From: an uncultured Demequina sp.
GTDB lineage: Bacteria; Actinomycetota; Actinomycetes; Actinomycetales; Demequinaceae
DNA length: 16,953 nt
Direction of reading: 5' to 3'
NCBI GenBank assembly: GCA_937925595.1
Contig: CALALQ010000366.1
Span: 1 to 16,953, forward strand
Shown: in pieces, positions 7,716 to 13,470 of the stretch
Numbering within the stretch: the stretch's first letter is position 1
Layout: each line of letters opens with the position of its first letter
Position numbers and translations under genes: made by a program
Notes under the pieces: generated by a model
Seen by the model: only the letters and a program-made list of their open reading frames with translations
The model's database searches: none
Told to the model about the DNA's origin: nothing

Positions 7716-8129
7716 ATGGCAAACCCGTTCCTTGTCCTTGGTGGCATCGCCATCTCTGTCATCACAGCAGCTTTCGGTGTGCTGTCCGTTCCCGGCTGGG
7801 TGAACTCGGCGCACAACGCGTCCGCCCAGAACGACGTCGGCACCATCTCGCTCGCTGAGGCCGCCGCGGTCACCACCGTCGGCGCACCGCTCGAGCTCGA
7901 CGAGATCAACGACGCTGCGAACGTCGCCAAGACGGGTGTCAAGGTCTCGTACGCGAACGAGGTCGAGGTCTACATCAACGGCTCCGACTACATCGTCGCC
8001 GCGAAGTCCCAGTCCAGCGAGACCGGCGGTGTCATCTACATCCGCGAGAACACCGGTCCCATCAAGAAGGTGACCGGCACCACGCTGCCGGCCGACTGGA
8101 CCGAAGCGCTGGCTGCTGTCACGCCGTAA
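7716..8129 (+). CDS. Pilin-like protein 1 (likely major pilin)
   Basis: This encodes 137 residues from an ATG with GGAGG upstream. A single hydrophobic helix (about residues 5-26) is followed by an amphipathic stretch and a small soluble domain without cysteines. Aligning P26 and W28 with Pro22 and Tyr24 of type IVa pilins puts F5 at the Phe1 position, so only Met-Ala-Asn-Pro would form the leader. The Glu5 position is then Gly9. G9-G10 is an alternative cleavage site, but the leader would lack the usual Lys/Arg. The first 30 residues closely match those of the product at 9994-10512. Its own leader and flanking hairpins suggest separate, possibly high, expression. Pilin function rests on position, size and helix pattern. 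Confidence 0.8.
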   Translation: MANPFLVLGGIAISVITAAFGVLSVPGWVNSAHNASAQNDVGTISLAEAAAVTTVGAPLELDEINDAANVAKTGVKVSYANEVEVYINGSDYIVAAKSQSSETGGVIYIRENTGPIKKVTGTTLPADWTEALAAVTP

Positions 8130-8134
8130 GTCGT

Positions 8135-8160
8135 GAAGGTTGCCCGGGCAGGCAACCTTC
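8135..8160 (+). terminator. Hairpin 1 downstream of pilin 1
   Basis: GAAGGTTGCC and GGCAACCTTC form a perfect 10-bp stem around the loop CGGGCA, starting six bases after the pilin stop codon. No T tract follows. It may terminate transcription or protect the 3' end of the pilin message. Confidence 0.6.
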
Positions 8161-8165
8161 CCTGA

Positions 8166-8191
8166 GACCGCCGTCCTCATCCGAGGCGGTC
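8166..8191 (+). other. Hairpin 2 downstream of pilin 1
   Basis: GACCGCC (8166-8172) pairs with GGCGGTC (8185-8191) around a 12-base loop. It sits between two stronger hairpins. Its role is unknown. Confidence 0.4.
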
Positions 8192-8197
8192 CACCCC

Positions 8198-8237
8198 GGG
8201 GGTCAGGTGAGAACGGGCACTCACCTGGCCCCCCTTT
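8198..8237 (+). terminator. Strong terminator-like hairpin before the minor pilin genes
   Basis: Arms 8198-8211 and 8220-8233 form a 14-bp stem (one G-U pair) with loop AACGGGCA. It is followed by C and TTT. It should reduce read-through from pilin 1 into the minor pilin genes starting at 8271. Confidence 0.7.
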
Positions 8238-8253
8238 CACGTTCCTGCGTCAG

Positions 8254-8265
8254 CGCATAGGGGAA
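8254..8265 (+). promoter_or_regulatory. CGCATAGGGG motif before minor pilin 1
   Basis: The sequence is CGCATAGGGGAA. The ATAGGGGA part lies six bases before the ATG at 8271, where it can also act as the ribosome binding site. It is identical over 12 bases to copies at 1780-1791 and 13403-13414. Confidence 0.5.
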
Positions 8266-8270
8266 TGACC

Positions 8271-8747
8271 ATGAAGAACCTCAGGAAGCTGTGGAAGGAC
8301 GAGCGCGGCCAGTCACCCTGGCTCGTGATGGCGTCCGTCGCGCTCTACTCGCTCATCGGTGCGACCGTCGCCACCTCCCTTGCCGTCGGTATCACCAGCG
8401 CGAACACCACCGCCCACAACGCCGCCGTCAAGCGGGTCCTGTCCGAAAAGGTCCAGCAGGCGGCCGCTCTCGGCTACTACGCCTACGAGAGCATCCCCGT
8501 CGGGAAGCTCACTGGCACCGGCCCCATCGACCCAGCCACCCCGACCGCCGTCGCCGACATCGACGTCGACGGCCGCACCGTCCCCGTCTCCTGGACCATC
8601 CACCGCACCGACCTCGCCGTCCAGATCACCTACGTCGCCGGCACCGCTGGCGGAGGCGGCCAGAAGACCGCTGAGGACTGCGCCGAAGACCCCGCCCAGT
8701 GCATCATCTCCACCGAGACGACCTTCCGCCCGAGGACCACCCCATGA
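8271..8747 (+). CDS. Minor pilin/pseudopilin-like protein 1 (DERG motif)
   Basis: This encodes 158 residues from the ATG at 8271. The earlier in-frame ATG at 8265 leaves no room between AGGGGA and the start. The N-terminus is basic and then reads WKDERG-QSPWLVMASVAL, resembling a prepilin peptidase site after Gly followed by a hydrophobic helix (about residues 15-40). The Glu5 of type IV pilins is absent. DERGQ also recalls TadE/Flp proteins of actinobacteria. The C-terminal part has a Gly-rich turn and a Cys pair (DCAEDPAQC). The stop overlaps the next start by 4 bp. A minor pilin or pilus-tip role is inferred from the signal type and context. Confidence 0.75.
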   Translation: MKNLRKLWKDERGQSPWLVMASVALYSLIGATVATSLAVGITSANTTAHNAAVKRVLSEKVQQAAALGYYAYESIPVGKLTGTGPIDPATPTAVADIDVDGRTVPVSWTIHRTDLAVQITYVAGTAGGGGQKTAEDCAEDPAQCIISTETTFRPRTTP

Positions 8748-9280
8748 TCCGTGCCGCACTCGCCAAGCTCCGTCGAGACCGCCGAGGTGGCGCCGGCATC
8801 GGACCGGTGTTCGTCATCGTGTCCGTCCTCGTCATCCTCGCCACCGCCGCCGTCCTCACCGTCGGGGGCACCACCGCGTCCCGCCAGGCAGCGAAGTACG
8901 ACATCGACGCGGCCGCCCGCACCGCAGCGTCCGCTGTCGCCGCTGACCTCTCCGAGCGTGCCGCCACGACCACCCCGGCCGCGGCTCTCACCGTCGTCCG
9001 CGACCTGGTCAACAGCGGCGCCTACCTCCCGACCTCGCTGAACGGGCTCTACGTTCCCGGCCCGAGTGTGACGTACTCCGACGCGGTCATCACCGGCGAC
9101 AACATGGAGGTGCGCCTCGCGATCGCCGCGCCCCGCGCTGGCGTGAAAGACGTCTCTGCGACCGTCACCCTCACCAAGATGACCCTCGAGTTCGACGACG
9201 CCCAGGGGCGATGGGTGGCCCCGGCAGATGCAGGCAAGCCCGACCGTGACGTGTGGGCTGTGACGAAGGTGAGCCGCTGA
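8744..9280 (+). CDS. Minor pilin/pseudopilin-like protein 2
   Basis: This encodes 178 residues from the ATG overlapping the previous stop (ATGA). The basic N-terminus LRRDRRGGAGIG is followed by a hydrophobic helix VFVIVSVLVILATAAVLTVG (about residues 20-40). Then comes an Ala-rich helix and a small, likely beta-rich domain. Cleavage after RRG is plausible, and Glu5 is again missing. Together with its neighbours it forms a coupled three-gene set, as minor pilins often do. The exact role is unknown. Confidence 0.75.
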   Translation: MIRAALAKLRRDRRGGAGIGPVFVIVSVLVILATAAVLTVGGTTASRQAAKYDIDAAARTAASAVAADLSERAATTTPAAALTVVRDLVNSGAYLPTSLNGLYVPGPSVTYSDAVITGDNMEVRLAIAAPRAGVKDVSATVTLTKMTLEFDDAQGRWVAPADAGKPDRDVWAVTKVSR

Positions 9281-9945
9281 TGGGTGTGTTCATGAAGCTC
9301 CGCGACGACGAGCGCGGGTCGATGTTCGCCCGGGTCGCAGCGATGGTCGCAGCCCCCATCGTGCTGTTCACCATCGCGACCGCGGCCATCACCGTCTCCC
9401 GCACCGGCGCGAACATGACCGAAGCGGTCACCCGGTCAACGACCGCGACGACGCTCCTGGAAGACCTCCGTGCCACCGTCGGGTTCGCTGACACGGTCAC
9501 CGTCACCGCCGACAAGAAGGTCGTCAGCATCCTCAAGAAGACCGCTGGGGGAGGAGCGAACGTGTCGTCCTTCGAGAGCACCGCATCCCCGTGCATGCGG
9601 AGCACGTTCTGGTTCGAGCCTGCAGGGTCACTGGCGACCCTCCACCGCACCATCGAGAACTTCGACAACACCGGATGCACCGGCTCTCCCGTCTCGTCCG
9701 TGGCCACGTCCCTGACCGGCCTCAAGCCGGGCGCGAAGTTCACGTTCTTCAACCGCGGCGGGATGGAACTGACCGGACACACTGGGTCGTTCACGATCGC
9801 CGGCGGTACGATGCCCGCGCACGTCCCCACCTCGATGTGGCTGTCCACCGACCTCGCTCAGGTGAGCGTGGACGCTGTCATGCAGGAGACGTTCGGGGAG
9901 AAGCCGCTGCGGGCGACCGTGCTGCTTCCGACCCCGTACCTGTGA
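9280..9945 (+). CDS. Minor pilin/pseudopilin-like protein 3
   Basis: This encodes 221 residues. The ATG at 9280 shares one base with the previous TGA and follows AAGGTGAG; a longer frame from 9253 lies within the previous gene. The N-terminus is MKLRDDERG-SMFARV, then a hydrophobic helix (about residues 20-37). The larger extracellular part contains two Cys (around SPCMRS and NTGCTG) that could pair. Cleavage after DERG fits the A24 peptidase, and Glu5 is absent. This is the largest of the three minor pilin-like products and could be a tip or adhesin-like subunit by analogy; that is inference. Confidence 0.75.
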   Translation: MGVFMKLRDDERGSMFARVAAMVAAPIVLFTIATAAITVSRTGANMTEAVTRSTTATTLLEDLRATVGFADTVTVTADKKVVSILKKTAGGGANVSSFESTASPCMRSTFWFEPAGSLATLHRTIENFDNTGCTGSPVSSVATSLTGLKPGAKFTFFNRGGMELTGHTGSFTIAGGTMPAHVPTSMWLSTDLAQVSVDAVMQETFGEKPLRATVLLPTPYL

Positions 9946-9950
9946 GGTTC

Positions 9951-9979
9951 GCCGCAGGGTAACGGGTGAACAGCCCGAA
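9951..9979 (+). promoter_or_regulatory. Leader element copy 2, GCCGCAGGGTAWCGGG type
   Basis: GCCGCAGGGTAACGGG, five bases, then AGCCCGAA. CGGG (9963-9966) pairs with CCCG (9974-9977). It begins 43 nt before the ATG at 9994 and matches the element at 185-214 at 15 of the first 16 positions and at all eight of AGCCCGAA. Confidence 0.5.
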
Positions 9980-9993
9980 TCTCAGGAGCAGTC

Positions 9994-10512
9994 ATGGCCC
10001 ATCCCTTCATCATCCTCGGTGGCATCATCGTCACCGTCGCGACAGCGACGTTCGGCGCCATCCAGATGCCCGGGTGGATTGACAGTGCCGAAGAGTCCAG
10101 CGCACGCACAGAGCTCAAGAACATCGTCGCCGCGCAGCAGCTCGCCCTCAATGAGGAGCGGGGCTACCTGCGCGCGTACGAGTTGTCCGAGTTCGCTCGC
10201 GATCACGGGTTCGCCCTCGGCACCACCAAGTTCGACGGGTGCGTCACCATCAACCAGTCAGGCCCGAAGGGAACAGCGTTCGCTGCCGTCGTCCGCTCCG
10301 AAGCGGGCGGCTACCTCGCTGCCGTCGGCAAGCCATCCGGGTTCAACGGGAAGGTCGGCGTCGGGTCACGGCCCGACGAAGCGATCGAAGACGCCGGGGG
10401 CCTTCCGGACGACACCATCGTCCCTGTCCAGAGCGGCGGTTGCTCACCGGTGACACTCGCGGACGGGGAGTCCAGCAACGGGTTCAACACCGTCGCGGCA
10501 ATCGTCCCGTAA
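9994..10512 (+). CDS. Pilin-like protein 2, paralogue of pilin 1
   Basis: This encodes 172 residues from an ATG with CAGGAG upstream. Residues 1-28 follow the same pattern as pilin 1: M-A-H-P-F, ILGG, a hydrophobic run, F20-G21 and PGW at 26-28. By the Pro22/Tyr24 alignment F5 would be mature residue 1, with Gly9 in place of Glu5. The next stretch (SARTELKNIVAAQQLAL) resembles the amphipathic alpha-1 helix of type IVa pilins. The soluble part has two cysteines, C83 and C150, which could form the disulfide typical of pilin heads. It has its own leader element. Its stop codon directly abuts the stop of the convergent ATP-grasp gene. It may be an alternative major pilin. Confidence 0.8.
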   Translation: MAHPFIILGGIIVTVATATFGAIQMPGWIDSAEESSARTELKNIVAAQQLALNEERGYLRAYELSEFARDHGFALGTTKFDGCVTINQSGPKGTAFAAVVRSEAGGYLAAVGKPSGFNGKVGVGSRPDEAIEDAGGLPDDTIVPVQSGGCSPVTLADGESSNGFNTVAAIVP

Positions 10513-11523
10513 TCAGGGGCGACCGACGACTTCGAGGAACCGGGCCTTCGTGCCGGTGCGGACACCGGACGCGGTCGGCTTGTTCTCGTACACCCCTGCA
10601 GCCCAGTTCCCCTCCACGAGGACGGGACCGGCGGGGGTGAGGGCGATGTCCCACCCGACGTAGCGGATGCCGGGGACGACCCGGGCGACCTTGTCGATGA
10701 ACGCGACGACCTCATCGAACATCGGCAGTTGGAAGTCTGCGACACGCAGGCCCGACTCCGGGTGGTGGGAGTAGATGTTTCCGCGGGAGTCGTACCCTGC
10801 GCCGACGGCGTGGCCGCGCTCGTCGAGCATGACGTAGAAGCCGCCGGCGAGGTTCTGATCGGACACTTCACCGCGGCCGAACTTCTGCGCCATCGACAGG
10901 ATGTGGACGGTGTGGCCGTCGAAGAACGCGGTCACACGGGTCGTGTTGACCGTTCCGGCGCAGAACGCGGCCAGGTCACGGTGCTGGGTGATGTTCTCCT
11001 CGATGAGGGTCTCACCGCGTTCGAGGAGCCCGCGGTGGAACCCGGCCCAGTCGCCGACACGGCTGGCGGTGTACCGGTGGACACCGTGCCCGGCACGGCC
11101 CATCGGCTCCTTCGTGATGAGGACGCCCTTGCGGCGCCCGAACGCTTCGAGCTTGTCTGCGTTGCCGGGCTCGGCTGTCATCCACTCGCGGCCGAGGAAG
11201 CTGTCGAAGACGGCGTTGAACTTCGCCTTGTCGTGGAAGAGGTGTCGGAAGGCGGGGTCGTCGAACTTCTGGGCGAGCTGGTGGGAGAACGGGGAGGTCA
11301 TGTACGTGGCCCGCTCCCGACGGTTCAGAATGGCGAAGTCGTAGTCGACGTAGTCCTGGAACCCGACGCCGTGGAACCCGGCCTGCCACAGCATGTCGCA
11401 GACGACACTGGCGGTGGACCGTCCGTGCGTGCGCGCCGCCTGCCGTGCCCGGTCTGTGACCGAGGAGACGTTGATGTTCCGTGCTCGGTTGAGCAGGAAG
11501 CGGAGGCGGGTAGAGGCGGGCAT
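10513..11523 (-). CDS. Sugar-transfer-associated ATP-grasp family protein
   Basis: This encodes 336 residues on the minus strand. The start has AGGAG upstream (CCACAGGAGCACACC then ATG). ATP-grasp features of the sugar-transfer-associated family are visible. LITKEPMGRAGHGV at 135-148 is the nucleotide-binding lysine and glycine-rich loop. IEENITQH at 174-181, NTTRV at 193-197 and SDQNLAGGFYV at 221-231 follow. YVGWDIALTPAGPVLVEGN at 288-306 carries the metal-binding D292, E304 and N306. Family members are often found with surface polysaccharide or sugar-modifying genes and are thought to ligate a carboxylate to an amine. The substrate is unknown. Its position against pilin 2 allows a role in surface or pilin modification, but this is only context. 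Confidence 0.85.
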   Translation of the reverse strand: MPASTRLRFLLNRARNINVSSVTDRARQAARTHGRSTASVVCDMLWQAGFHGVGFQDYVDYDFAILNRRERATYMTSPFSHQLAQKFDDPAFRHLFHDKAKFNAVFDSFLGREWMTAEPGNADKLEAFGRRKGVLITKEPMGRAGHGVHRYTASRVGDWAGFHRGLLERGETLIEENITQHRDLAAFCAGTVNTTRVTAFFDGHTVHILSMAQKFGRGEVSDQNLAGGFYVMLDERGHAVGAGYDSRGNIYSHHPESGLRVADFQLPMFDEVVAFIDKVARVVPGIRYVGWDIALTPAGPVLVEGNWAAGVYENKPTASGVRTGTKARFLEVVGRP

Positions 11524-11556
11524 GGTGTGCTCCTGTGGTGAGGGTGGTGAACGCCG

Positions 11557-11566
11557 CCTCTATGCG
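11557..11566 (-). promoter_or_regulatory. CGCATAGAGG motif before the ATP-grasp gene
   Basis: Read on the minus strand this is CGCATAGAGG, one mismatch from CGCATAGGGG. It lies 33 bases upstream of the ATP-grasp start at 11523. It is part of the motif family found before genes on both strands. Confidence 0.45.
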
Positions 11567-11592
11567 CGTGCCCACCCGAACTCGAACGCGCG

Positions 11593-11628
11593 GAAGCCGC
11601 CGGTGGCACAGGGCGCACCGGCGGCTTC
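11593..11628 (-). terminator. Perfect 13-bp hairpin terminator
   Basis: GAAGCCGCCGGTG (11593-11605) pairs perfectly with CACCGGCGGCTTC (11616-11628) around a 10-base loop. It lies just after the stop of the minus-strand gene 11636-12133 and upstream of the ATP-grasp gene. It lacks a T tract, as many GC-rich actinobacterial terminators do. Confidence 0.7.
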
Positions 11629-11635
11629 GTTCGGC

Positions 11636-12133
11636 TCAGTACCAGAGCGGGTTGAACACGGTCAGGTCCTCGGGGAGGTCACCGGCTGTCCAGACGACCG
11701 TGAACGCGCGCGGGTGCTCGGCACCGTTGGGGGTGCGGTAGGGGAGCGCGCGGGCGCGTGTGGGGAAGACCCATCCCCACTCGGTGATGTCGTCGAACAT
11801 GGCCAGGTCTAGGTCTGTGCCCTGGCGGGTCATGTACGGAAGGCCGTAGACCCGCTTCCCTTCGTGCTCGTAGATTTCGAGGTCCGGGCTAGCTTGGAAC
11901 TCCGCGAACTGGAGCCTGCGGTCGGCTCCCCGGGCTGCGCCACGCGTCCAGTCCGGCGGCCAAGACTCCATCGCTGCGGCCTGCGTGAGCAGCGTGCCGG
12001 CCCGCTGGTGGAGGCGGGCCTGCTCGTCCACGTCGTCGCGACCTGCAGTTGCGCGCCGCGCCGCAGCGTAGGGAACGCCCGTGGCTGCCTGGAACGCCTT
12101 CGCGTCCTTCTTTACCTTGCTGTTCTTCGTCAT
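11636..12133 (-). CDS. Hypothetical protein with a basic KKDA..FQAATG N-terminus
   Basis: This encodes 165 residues. The start at 12133 is preferred over 12148 because TTGGAGTG then lies at normal Shine-Dalgarno distance. The N-terminus MTKNSKVKKDAKAFQAATGV, followed by PYAAARRA, is a short basic helical motif of a kind I recall from the N-termini of many actinobacterial plasmid-encoded proteins (K/R-K-x-A-R-x-[LF]-Q-x-x-[TS]-G-x-x-Y-x-x-A). The rest is a Trp-rich acidic domain (EWGWVF, TVVWTAG, NPLWY) that I do not recognise. There is no membrane segment. It is separated from the ATP-grasp gene by a hairpin, so the two are probably separate units. Confidence 0.8.
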   Translation of the reverse strand: MTKNSKVKKDAKAFQAATGVPYAAARRATAGRDDVDEQARLHQRAGTLLTQAAAMESWPPDWTRGAARGADRRLQFAEFQASPDLEIYEHEGKRVYGLPYMTRQGTDLDLAMFDDITEWGWVFPTRARALPYRTPNGAEHPRAFTVVWTAGDLPEDLTVFNPLWY

Positions 12134-12220
12134 GATGATGCACTCCAATAGGCGCCCACGGCTCGCCTTCGGTCAGTGTCATGCAGACGTTGAAGGTGAT
12201 TGCGGACCAGATCCGGTGGA

Positions 12221-12233
12221 CCTTGACTATGCG
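12221..12233 (-). promoter_or_regulatory. CGCATAG motif before the 11636-12133 gene
   Basis: Minus-strand CGCATAGTCAAGG lies 87 bases upstream of the ATG at 12133. Only the first seven bases match the family strictly, so this is the weakest member. Confidence 0.3.
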
Positions 12234-12294
12234 CTCCGGCCGTGGGGCGGAAGTGCGTGACAGTTCAGGCGGTGGTCCCCGCCACCACATACCC

Positions 12295-12310
12295 TGCGGC
12301 AACTGCCGCA
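12295..12310. promoter_or_regulatory. 16-bp palindrome TGCGGCA-AC-TGCCGCA
   Basis: A perfect 7-2-7 inverted repeat sits in the divergent region. It has the same geometry as the palindrome at 71-86 but different half-sites. It overlaps a minus-strand TGCCGCAGGGTAT (12289-12301) that matches 13 bases of the leader element near 184-196. Confidence 0.45.
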
Positions 12311-12387
12311 CCCGGGCTGTTCGGGCAGCCCATCGCGCTGTCAGCCCGGCCGCAGAGCAGGCTGCGACCTCCTTGGGGCATCCCGCA

Positions 12388-12397
12388 CGCATAGGGG
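12388..12397 (+). promoter_or_regulatory. CGCATAGGGG motif before the exonuclease gene
   Basis: An exact 10-base copy of the motif lies 36 bases upstream of the ATG at 12434. Confidence 0.5.
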
Positions 12398-12433
12398 CGG
12401 GGTCCAACCACCACCCGCCACCGGAAGCACCCC

Positions 12434-13402
12434 ATGTCTACCCCTGACCAGCCGCGCGAGCACCGCACCCAGCAGTTCGGCGAGAAGCCCCACCAGGCCG
12501 CCGACGCCACCCTCGACACCGCCGCGCAGACCCCCGCTGAGACCGACGAGTTCCAGACCCCTGAGCTCGTCGCCGAAGTCCACGACCACAGTGGCCAGAA
12601 GTACGGCGTCATGAGCGAAGGAGACGGCGTGTACGCCCTCTACGACAGCAACGGCAAGTTCGTCACCGAGTACAGCCACACCGGGGTGTTCGACCTGGAA
12701 ACCACCGGCATTGACCCGGCGGTCGCCCGCATCGTCACCGCGTATGTCGGCGTGCTCGACGAGAAGGGCAACATCGTCTTCGGCCGTGAGTGGATGATCA
12801 CTCCCGACGGGTACGAGATTCCCGAAGCTGCAGCGAACGTCCACGGTGTCACCACTGAGCAGGCGCTCGCCGAGGGCCGCCCGTTCGCGGAGGTCATCCC
12901 GGAGATCCTCGACGCGCTCGACGTGCTCCGACAGCAGGGCATCCCCATCGTCGCTCACAACGCGTCCTACGACTTCACCCTCATCGCCCACGAAGCGGCC
13001 CGGGCCGGCCACGAGGACCCGGTCTCGTTCGTCGAGGGCCTGAGCATCATCGACACGTTCGTCGTCGACAAGCAGATGGACCCGTACCGGAAGGGGAAGC
13101 GGACTCTGACGGCGACCGCACCGGTCTACGGGGTGGAGCTGTCTGAGGAGGAAGCGCACGGCGCTGCTGCTGACGCGATCGCTGCGGGCCGTATCGCCAT
13201 CACCATGCTCGTCCGCCCGGAGCTGGCGAAGACGACCCCGGCTGAGCTCACGAAGGCGCAGCGCGGCTGGTCCCGTGCCCAGCGGGCGTCGCTCGAGGCG
13301 TACCGGAAGAAGACCGACCCTGGCTTCACCATCGACAAGAACTGGCCCCTGTACGAGTCCGCGCTGGCACTCCGCGCCCCGGCTGAGGTCTACACGTTCT
13401 GA
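12434..13402 (+). CDS. DEDDh-type 3'-5' exonuclease (DnaQ-like fold)
   Basis: This encodes 322 residues. Exo I is FDLETTG at 86-92 (D87, E89), Exo II is HNASYDF at 175-181 (D180), and Exo III is HGAAADA at 242-248 (H242, D247). These are the full set of catalytic residues for the DEDDh family, which includes the epsilon proofreading subunit and RNase T. The 85-residue N-terminal extension is acidic and Gln/Thr-rich (VAEVHDHSGQKYGVMSEGDG) with no known domain. The C-terminal 60 residues are basic and helical. No polymerase gene is adjacent. It could process plasmid or incoming DNA, or RNA; the substrate cannot be told. A perfect hairpin terminator follows the stop. Confidence 0.9.
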   Translation: MSTPDQPREHRTQQFGEKPHQAADATLDTAAQTPAETDEFQTPELVAEVHDHSGQKYGVMSEGDGVYALYDSNGKFVTEYSHTGVFDLETTGIDPAVARIVTAYVGVLDEKGNIVFGREWMITPDGYEIPEAAANVHGVTTEQALAEGRPFAEVIPEILDALDVLRQQGIPIVAHNASYDFTLIAHEAARAGHEDPVSFVEGLSIIDTFVVDKQMDPYRKGKRTLTATAPVYGVELSEEEAHGAAADAIAAGRIAITMLVRPELAKTTPAELTKAQRGWSRAQRASLEAYRKKTDPGFTIDKNWPLYESALALRAPAEVYTF

Positions 13403-13414
13403 CGCATAGGGGAA
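13403..13414 (+). promoter_or_regulatory. CGCATAGGGGAA motif between exonuclease and 13471 gene
   Basis: It starts at the base after the exonuclease stop codon and runs into the left arm of the hairpin at 13410. It lies 56 bases before the next start. Confidence 0.45.
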
Positions 13415-13441
13415 GGGTGCGCAGTCGCGCACCCTTCCCTT
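13410..13441 (+). terminator. Perfect 13-bp hairpin terminator after the exonuclease gene
   Basis: GGGAAGGGTGCGC (13410-13422), loop AGTC, and GCGCACCCTTCCC (13427-13439) followed by TT then CTC. It is the strongest hairpin in the right half. It separates the exonuclease gene from the next gene. Confidence 0.8.
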
Positions 13442-13470
13442 CTCTGCGCCCACGGAGGCCGAACCCCCTC

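Larger units (their letters stand above)
12149..12433. promoter_or_regulatory. Divergent intergenic regulatory region
   Basis: The 300-base gap between two divergently read genes contains no supported gene. It holds CGCATAG-type motifs on each strand (12221-12233 minus, 12388-12397 plus) and a 16-bp palindrome at 12295-12310. A hairpin GGGCTG-TTCGGG-CAGCCC lies at about 12314-12331. Promoters for both flanking genes are expected here. No clear -35/-10 pairs were found by eye. Confidence 0.5.

Noticed and set aside
8271..9945. Assignment of the three minor pilin-like genes as TadE/TadF
   Set aside because: DERGQ is suggestive, but the Glu-Phe/Tyr at positions 5-6 is missing and the neighbouring motors look PilB/PilT-like rather than TadA.
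10729..11541. 270-codon plus-strand frame
   Set aside because: It is antisense to the ATP-grasp gene, whose motifs are unmistakable.
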